A DNA stretch of 64,000 nucleotides, from positions 401,102,838 through 401,166,837 of the forward strand of contig NC_053491.1 in NCBI RefSeq assembly GCF_905171775.1. The letters are read 5' to 3'. Positions 58,291 through 64,000 of the stretch are shown here, piece after piece. This DNA is from Rana temporaria (taxonomy: Eukaryota; Chordata; Amphibia; Anura; Ranidae). The position numbers and the translations under genes are program-made. Position 1 is the stretch's first letter. Every line of letters starts with the position of its first letter. Under the pieces are notes generated by a model. The model was not told the origin of the DNA, did not search any database, and worked only from the letters and a program-made list of their open reading frames with translations.

Positions 58291-59518
58291 TTCAGTTGGT
58301 AGTATTAGCATATTCTTTTAGATTCATGGCGTTCCACCGCTGGGGGGGGGGGGTCACCCATCACGTCTATGGGTGCTTACGGATTGAGATGATCGTTTTT
58401 AATTGGCTTGTACGGTGGCAGGTCTCCTCATCCGTTTCTCTCACGTTTCATGCATCTTGACATTTCATTTCTCACACAACGACCTGACACGTCTTCAGGT
58501 TCTTCAGGCCTGAGTGTACGTTTTTAATTTGCCTGCTACGCCTCAGGTTGCTCGGCCTTCGCATTTCATGGGATTGTCACATTGTCAGTCCAGCTGCACT
58601 AAGTCCTACACTTACCTACTTTTTCATAGTCTGGGCACATACCACATTCATATCCTCACGTTTGTTCATGGCCACTCTCCACTGCTGGGTACCGTCACGT
58701 CAAGGGTACTGTCGGATTGAGATGTTTCGTTTCTAATTGGCTTGTGCAGTGGCAAGTCCCCTAGTAGGTAGGGGTTAGGAAAGGTAGGGATTTTCCTTTT
58801 CCTAAGGTAAGTTGAGGCTCGTTGGTCATGTTTTGTTTTTAACGATGTTGTTCTTGTTTGCAGAATTCATGTCACGGGCAGAGAGTCGAAGATTTTGCCG
58901 CCATCCGTCCTTCTCCGGTTACGGGTTTCGTACATGGTGGCAAGCCCTCCTTGGACCTCCCGTTACAGCCGTCTCTTTTGTTACAGACAAGCTTGATCTC
59001 AAGTCCTTTTCAATTTAGCCTAGTAGCTCTTGACTCGGCCTGGCATTTCTATCCCAGTATCCTGGGTTCTTTTCTCACAAACTTCTGTACCTACTTGCGG
59101 TTTGGTTCTTTTGGCCACTTTTCAGCTCAACAGGTTTTCCAAGCTGGTGCCCAGTTCAGGCTGGGCGCCAGACTTTCGTGGATGTACTCAGAGATAGGCC
59201 ACCCTCCTTTCCCTAGCACTCCCTGCCCTTCTAGCACAGGGCATTGTACGCAGCCATTCCTTGCTGCCTAGCCAGGGTAGCACTTCATATTCAATCCGGG
59301 CCGTGCTTTAGTACAGTTGCAGTCCTGCTGCTTTTCATCGGGGGGGTCTGTTTCTTTTCGTTGTTGAGAAGTTAGATTGGCGGTAGTCAGCTGTCTTTTC
59401 TGGACATATCCCAGTTCCACTTGTCTGTCACAGGCTTTCTTGCGTTGGGGGCTTGTGGTAACATACGGTTACTTTCATTTCCATCTCTTTGTTAGCTCAT
59501 CCTACTGTTTATTTTTGG
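58291..59518 (+). other. 3' interior of the Ngaro-like element
   Basis: Holds two related segments (cggattgagatgatcgtttttaattggcttgtacggtggca at 58380 and a similar one at 58715). Short open frames lack recognisable RT or recombinase motifs. Confidence 0.45.
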
Positions 59519-59624
59519 CCCCTTTTAGGCATACCGACCACGTGACCCCGGCACACCTCAGGTCATTTTCCCTGTTTCCCCTCAGACATTTCCCTAGCAC
59601 GATTACCTGAGACTCTGAGTACAA
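59519..59624 (+). repeat. Split direct repeat B1
   Basis: ccccttttaggcataccgac...ctgagtacaa, 106 bp, repeated at 59775-59880 (B2). Confidence 0.85.
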
Positions 59625-59715
59625 GTGTAAGGCTGACCGCAGGTCAGCCTGTATTTGTAGGAGGAGTCGGGAGGTATTTAAACCCACCCTCCTTCCGGGC
59701 GACGATTTCTTGTGT
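59625..59715 (+). repeat. Split direct repeat A2
   Basis: Copy of A1, joined directly to the end of B1; lacks the 7-nt cctcctt insert present in A1. Confidence 0.85.
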
Positions 59716-59774
59716 CCCACCCACCCATCCCCTTTTTTCTTACTATTTCTTCTTTTACTTCTACTTGGGTATGC

Positions 59775-59880
59775 CCCCTTTTAGGCATACCGACCACGTG
59801 ACCCCGGCACACCTCAGGTCATTTTCCCTGTTTCCCCTCAGACATTTCCCTAGCACGATTACCTGAGACTCTGAGTACAA
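59775..59880 (+). repeat. Split direct repeat B2 (element 3' end)
   Basis: 106-bp copy of B1; ends ctgagtacaa immediately before the U5 array resumes (atgttgttg). Confidence 0.85.
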
Positions 59881-60051
59881 ATGTTGTTGTTGTTGGTGGT
59901 GGTAAACGCGGCATTGAAAACTATTTGATAGTCTTGATCCACCTATGCATATATTTGCCGCCAATTCATTGGCCGTGCGTCTTATATTTTTCTGACGAAA
60001 CCGATTGTTACGCATGCCTTCTGATTCCCGCCCCCATGCAGCTGCACAGAC

Positions 60052-60250
60052 ATGCAAATTAGGGTGTCTTGGAGTCACCATGAGTTGAACAGCATCTATG
60101 TTCTGCCGGGCCGTGCGTCTTATATTGTTCTGATGAAGCTGATTGTTACGTGTGTCTGCTGATTTCTGACCCCATGCAGCAGCACAGAAATGCAAATTAG
60201 GCTTTCTTGGAGTCACCATAAGTTGAACAGCATCTGTGTTTTGCCGGGTT
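60052..60250 (+). promoter_or_regulatory. snRNA-type promoter-like modules upstream of a U5-like copy
   Basis: Example for the copy at 60251. Each 135-bp subrepeat has a GC-box-like ccgcccc or variant, the octamer ATGCAAAT (60052-60059; 60189-60196 as aATGCAAAT) and TCACCAT[AG]AGTTGAAC (60213-60228), which resembles the vertebrate snRNA PSE. Octamer and GC box are the usual enhancer parts of snRNA genes. The PSE-like motif starts only 38 bp before the U5 start, nearer than the usual position around -55, so activity is doubtful. Confidence 0.45.
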
Positions 60251-60364
60251 ATACTCTGGTTTCTCTTTAGAATGATTAAATCTTTTGCATTTTATTAAAG
60301 ATTTCTGTGGAGGGGAACAACCAAGAGTTTTGGTGAATTTTTTGATGCCTGGCTAATGCCGGGC
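60251..60364 (+). ncRNA. U5 snRNA-like copy 2
   Basis: 114 nt, close to the usual U5 length. ATACTCTGGTTTCTCTTTAG start, stem arms aaatctttt/aaagattt, ggaacaacc, Sm site AATTTTTTGA, 3' hairpin gcctggc-taat-gccgggc. Loop I is GCATTTTAT rather than GCCTTTTAC. A 3'-box-like gatttggaaaggcaag follows. Fold elements are kept but the invariant loop differs. Confidence 0.8.
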
Positions 60365-60931
60365 CTCCTTGGTGAAAAATAGCTTGAGATCATTTGATTT
60401 GGAAAGGCAAGCAGATGGCTTTAATGTTGTTGTTGTTGGTCGTGGTAAACGCGGCCTTGAAAACTATTTGATAGTCTTGATCCACCTATGCATATATTTG
60501 CCCCCAATTCCATGGCCGTGTGTGTTATATTGTGCTGATGAAGCTGATTGTTACGCGTCCCTGCTGATTCATGCCCCCATGCAGCTGCACAGACATGCAA
60601 ATTAGGGTGTCTTGGAGTCACCATGAGTTGAACAGCATCTGTATTCTGCTGGGCCGTGCGTCTTATATTGTTCTGATGAAGCCGATTGGTACGCATGCCT
60701 GCTGATTCCTGCCCCCATGCAGCTGCACAGACATGCAAATTAGGGTGTCTTGGAGTCACCATGAGTTGAACAGCATCTGTGTTCTGCCGGGCCGTGCTTC
60801 TTATATTGTTCGGATGAAGCCGATTGTTACGTGTGCCTGCTGATTCCTGCCCCCATGCAACTGCTCAGACATGCAAATTAGGGTGTCTTGGAGTCACCAT
60901 AAGTTGAACAGCATCTGTGTTTTGCTGGGTT

Positions 60932-61045
60932 ATACTCTGGTTTCTTTTTAGTATTACTAAATCTTTTGCATTTTATTAAAGATTTCTGTGGAGGGGAATA
61001 ACCATGAGATTTGATGAATTTTTTGATGCCTGGCTAATGCTGGGC
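60932..61045 (+). ncRNA. U5 snRNA-like copy 3
   Basis: As copy 2 with tttctttttagtattactaa in the 5' stem, ccatgagatttgatg before the Sm region and a gctgggc 3' arm. Same altered loop I. Confidence 0.8.
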
Positions 61046-61477
61046 CTCCTTGGTGAAAAATAGCTTGAGATCCTTTGATTTGGAAAGTCAAGCAGACGGC
61101 TTTAATGTTGTTGTTGTTGTTGTTGGTGGTAAATGCGGCATTGAAAACTATTTGATAGTCTTGATCCACCTATGCATATATTTGCCGCCAATTCATTGGC
61201 CATGCGTCTTATATTTTTCTGACGAAACCGATTGTTACGCATGCCTTCTGATTCCCGCCCCCATGCAGCTGCACAGACATGCAAATTAGGGTGTCTTGGA
61301 GTCACCATGAGTTGAACAGCATCTATGTTCTGCCGGGCCGTGCGTCTTATATTGTTCTGATGAAGCTGATTGTTACGTGTGTCTGCTGATTTCTGACCCC
61401 ATGCAGCAGCACAGAAATGCAAATTAGGCTTTCTTGGAGTCACCATAAGTTGAACAACATCTGTGTTTTGCCGGGTT

Positions 61478-61591
61478 ATACTCTGGTTTCTCTTTAGAAT
61501 GATTAAATCTTTTGCATTTTATTAAAGATTTCTGTGGAGGGGAACAACCATGAGTTTTGGTGAATTTTTTGATGCCTGGCTAATGCCGGGC
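61478..61591 (+). ncRNA. U5 snRNA-like copy 4
   Basis: Nearly identical to copy 2 (ccatgag in place of ccaagag). Same altered loop I, intact Sm site and 3' hairpin. Confidence 0.8.
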
Positions 61592-62158
61592 CTCCTTGGT
61601 GAAAAATAGCTTGAGATCCTTTGATTTGGAAAGGCAAGCAGACGGCTTTAATGTTGTTGTTGTTGGTGGTGGTAAACGAGGCCTTGAAAACTATTTGATA
61701 GTCTTGATCCACCTATGCATATATTAGCCCCCAATTCCATGGCCGTGTGTGTTATATTGTTCTCATGAAGCTGATTGTTACGCGTCCCTGCTGATTCCTG
61801 CCCCCATGCAGCTGCACAGACATGCAAATTAGAGTGTCTTGAAGTCACCATGAGTTGAACAGCATCTGTATTCTGCTGGGCCGTGCGTCTTATATTGTTC
61901 TGATGAAGCCGATTGGTACGCATGCCTGCTGATTCCTGCCCCCATGCAGCTGCACAGAAATGCAAATTAGGGTGTCTTGGAGTCACCATGAGTTGAACAG
62001 CATCTGTGTTCTGCCGGGCCGTGCTTCTTATATTGTTCGGATGAAGCCGATTGTTACGTGTGCCTGCTGATTCCTGCCCCCATGCAACTGCTCAGACATG
62101 CAAATTAGGGTGTCTTGGAGTCACCATAAGTTGAACAGCATCTGTGTTTTGCTGGGTT

Positions 62159-62272
62159 ATACTCTGGTTTCTTTTTAGTATTACTAAATCTTTTGCATTT
62201 TATTAAAGATTTCTGTGGAGGGGAATAACCATGAGATTTGATGAATTTTTTGATGCCTGGCTAATGCTGGGC
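62159..62272 (+). ncRNA. U5 snRNA-like copy 5
   Basis: Copy-3 subtype (ttttagtattactaa, gagatttgatgaa). Same altered loop I. Confidence 0.8.
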
Positions 62273-62839
62273 CTCCTTGGTGAAAAATAGCTTGAGATCA
62301 TTTGATTTGGAAAGTCAAGCAGACGGCTTTAATGTTGTTGTTGTTGGTGGTGGTAAACGAGGCCTTGAAAACTATTTGATAGTCTTGATCCACCTATGCA
62401 TAAATTTGCCCCCAATTCCATGGCCGTGCGTCTTATATTGTTCTGATGAAGCCGATTGTTATGCATGCCTGCTGATTCCTGCCTATATGCAGCTGCACAG
62501 ACATGCAAATTTGAATGTCTTGGAGTCACCATGAGTTGAACAGCCTCTATATTCTGCTGGGCCATGCGTCTTATATTGTTCTGATGAAACCGATTGGTAC
62601 GCATGCCTGCTGATTCCTGCCCCCATGCAGCTGCACAGACATGCAAATTAGGGTGTCTTGGAGTCACCATGAGTTGAACAGCATCTGTGTTCTGCTGGGC
62701 CGTGCTTCTTATATTGTTCGGATGAAGCCGATTGTTACGTGTGCCTGCTGATTCCTGCCCCCATGCAACTGCTCAGACATGCAAATTAGGTTGTCTTGGA
62801 GTCACCATAAGTTGAACAGCATCTGTGTTTTGCTGGGTT

Positions 62840-62953
62840 ATACTCTGGTTTCTCTTTAGAATGATTAAATCTTTTGCATTTTATTAAAAATTTCTGTGGA
62901 GGGGAACAACCATGAGTTTTGGTGAATTTTTTGATGCCTGGCTAATGCCGGGC
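62840..62953 (+). ncRNA. U5 snRNA-like copy 6
   Basis: Copy-2 subtype, with aaaaattt in the right stem arm where others have aaagattt, weakening stem I. Confidence 0.78.
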
Positions 62954-63517
62954 CTCCTTGGTGAAAAATAGCTTGAGATCCTTTGATTTGGAAAGGCAAG
63001 CAGACGGCTTTAATGTTGTTGTTGGTGGTGGTAAACGAGGCCTTGAAAACTATTTGATAGTCTTGATCCACCTATGCATATATTAACCCCCAATTCCATG
63101 GCCGTGTGTGTTATATTGTTCTCATGAAGCTGATTGTTACGCGTCCCTGCTGATTCCTGCCCCCATGCAGCTGCACAGACATGCAAATTAGAGTGTCTTG
63201 GAGTCACCATGAGTTGAACAGCATCTGTATTCTGCTGGGCCGTGCGTCTTATATTGTTCTGATGAAGCCGATTGGTACGCATGCCTGCTGATTCCTGCCC
63301 CCATGCAGCTGCACAGACATGCAAATTAGGGTGTCTTGGAGTCACCATGAGTTGAACAGCATCTGTGTTCTGCCGGGCCGTGCTTCTTATATTGTTCGGA
63401 TGAAGCCGATTGTTACGTGTGCCTGCTGATTCCTGCCCCCATGCAACTGCTCAGACATGCAAATTAGGGTGTCTTGGAGTCACCATAAGTTGAACAGCAT
63501 CTGTGTTTTGCTGGGTT

Positions 63518-63631
63518 ATACTCTGGTTTCTTTTTAGTATTACTAAATCTTTTGCATTTTATTAAAGATTTCTGTGGAGGGGAATAACCATGAGATTTGA
63601 TGAATTTTTTGATGCCTGGCTAATGCTGGGC
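63518..63631 (+). ncRNA. U5 snRNA-like copy 7
   Basis: Copy-3 subtype. The two subtypes alternate along the array, suggesting a two-unit higher-order repeat. Confidence 0.8.
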
Positions 63632-64000
63632 CTCCTTGGTGAAAAATAGCTTGAGATCATTTGATTTGGAAAGTCAAGCAGACGGCTTTAATGTTGTAGT
63701 TGTTGTTGTTGGTGTTGGTGGTAAATGCGGCATTGAAAACTATTTGATAGTCTTGATCCACCTATGCATATATTTGCCGCCAATTCATTGGCCATGCGTC
63801 TTATATTTTTCTGACGAAACCGATTGTTACGCATGCCTTCTGATTCCCGCCCCCATGCAGCTGCACAGACATGCAAATTAGGGTGTCTTGGAGTCACCAT
63901 GAGTTGAACAGCATCTATGTTCTGCCGGGCCGTGCGTCTTATATTGTTCTGATGAAGCTGATTGTTACGTGTGTCTGCTGATTTCTGACCCCATGCAGCA

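Larger units (their letters stand above)
55552..59880 (+). mobile_element. Ngaro-like retrotransposon (split direct repeats), non-autonomous
   Basis: Repeats are ordered A1 (55552-55649), interior, B1 (59519-59624), A2 (59625-59715), spacer, B2 (59775-59880). A2 matches A1 apart from a 7-nt gap, and B1 and B2 are both 106 bp. This A1-B1-A2-B2 order is the signature of Ngaro/PAT-type tyrosine-recombinase retrotransposons. Removing 55552-59880 restores cggctttaatgttgttg exactly as in intact array units: no target duplication and no loss, as expected for recombinase-mediated insertion. A1/A2 contain TATTTAAA-like sequence. I could not recognise gag, RT/RNase H or tyrosine recombinase in the 3.9-kb interior, so it is probably non-autonomous. 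Confidence 0.75.
59881..64000 (+). repeat. U5 snRNA-like tandem array, right part (runs off window)
   Basis: U5-like starts at 60251, 60932, 61478, 62159, 62840 and 63518; spacing 681, 546, 681, 681 and 678 bp. Each unit: U5-like RNA, aaatagcttgagatc, then gatttggaaaggcaagcaga, (TTG)n, a 135-bp subrepeat present two or three times, then the next U5. Unit length differences equal one 135-bp subrepeat. The 135-bp period (45 codons) explains repeated minus-strand open frames (MVTPRHPNLHVCAAAWG), which I do not call as genes. Confidence 0.9.

Noticed and set aside
56171..58460. Four long forward open frames (up to 495 codons)
   Set aside because: All three frames of one 17-bp satellite are open, so length is no evidence of coding.
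54902..63900. Recurrent 112-167-codon minus-strand frames (MVTPRHPNLHVCAAAWG repeats)
   Set aside because: Period 45 codons equals the 135-bp subrepeat on the strand opposite the U5-like RNAs; no independent coding signal.

Overview
The window is eukaryotic, intron-bearing and dominated by transposable elements. I see no convincing single-copy host gene. The CR1-type LINE with a TATGTAAC-repeat tail, the TTAA-flanked and palindromic MITEs, a tRNA-derived SINE, Tc1/mariner, hAT, Helitron-like and split-direct-repeat elements, and spliceosomal snRNA-derived repeats together point to an anuran amphibian, probably a ranoid frog. The organism call is inference from repeat types I recognise; no search was run.

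Layout. 1-23,420 is interspersed repeats: four copies of a GC-rich palindromic MITE family (1-716, 4139-4843, 5557-6291, 21837-22512); a frameshifted CR1-like LINE (717-3278) interrupted by a solo LTR with an exact 4-bp target duplication (1934-3000); an AT-rich hAT-like element (9018-10812); nested TTAA-type elements (13157-14880); and smaller hairpin MITEs separated by unremarkable sequence.

23,421-41,893 reads as one 18.5-kb hAT transposon. It has matching TAGTGTTG ends and a perfect 8-bp duplication GTATACAT on both sides. It carries (i) a BED-zinc-finger hAT transposase on the + strand with all catalytic landmarks and one homopolymer frameshift near the N-terminus, (ii) about 4.7 kb of a 146-bp minisatellite, and (iii) a convergent four-exon gene on the - strand for a 217-residue Myb/SANT-like protein whose splice sites and phases all agree. 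The first exon of this second gene is duplicated. Subterminal repeat arrays with GCCAATCAGAG boxes lie at the ends. A Tc1/mariner element, a Helitron-like piece and a SINE sit in the introns of the Myb-like gene.

41,902-53,655 returns to MITEs (two with perfect 8-bp duplications, at 46796-47248 and 47962-48359), a Tc1 transposase scrap, a 24-bp minisatellite and plain sequence.

53,656-64,000 is built from spliceosomal snRNA sequence. A retroposon-like unit begins with U1 snRNA followed immediately by U2 snRNA and ends in an A-tract (53656-54901). It abuts a tandem array of U5 snRNA-like units that runs off the window end. The array is interrupted at 55552-59880 by a Ngaro-like element with split direct repeats (A1...B1-A2-B2), no target duplication, and an internal 17-bp satellite.

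Long open frames over the 24-bp (45.3-45.9 kb), 17-bp (56.3-58.3 kb) and 135-bp (54.9-64 kb) repeats are consequences of repeat sequence and not evidence of genes.
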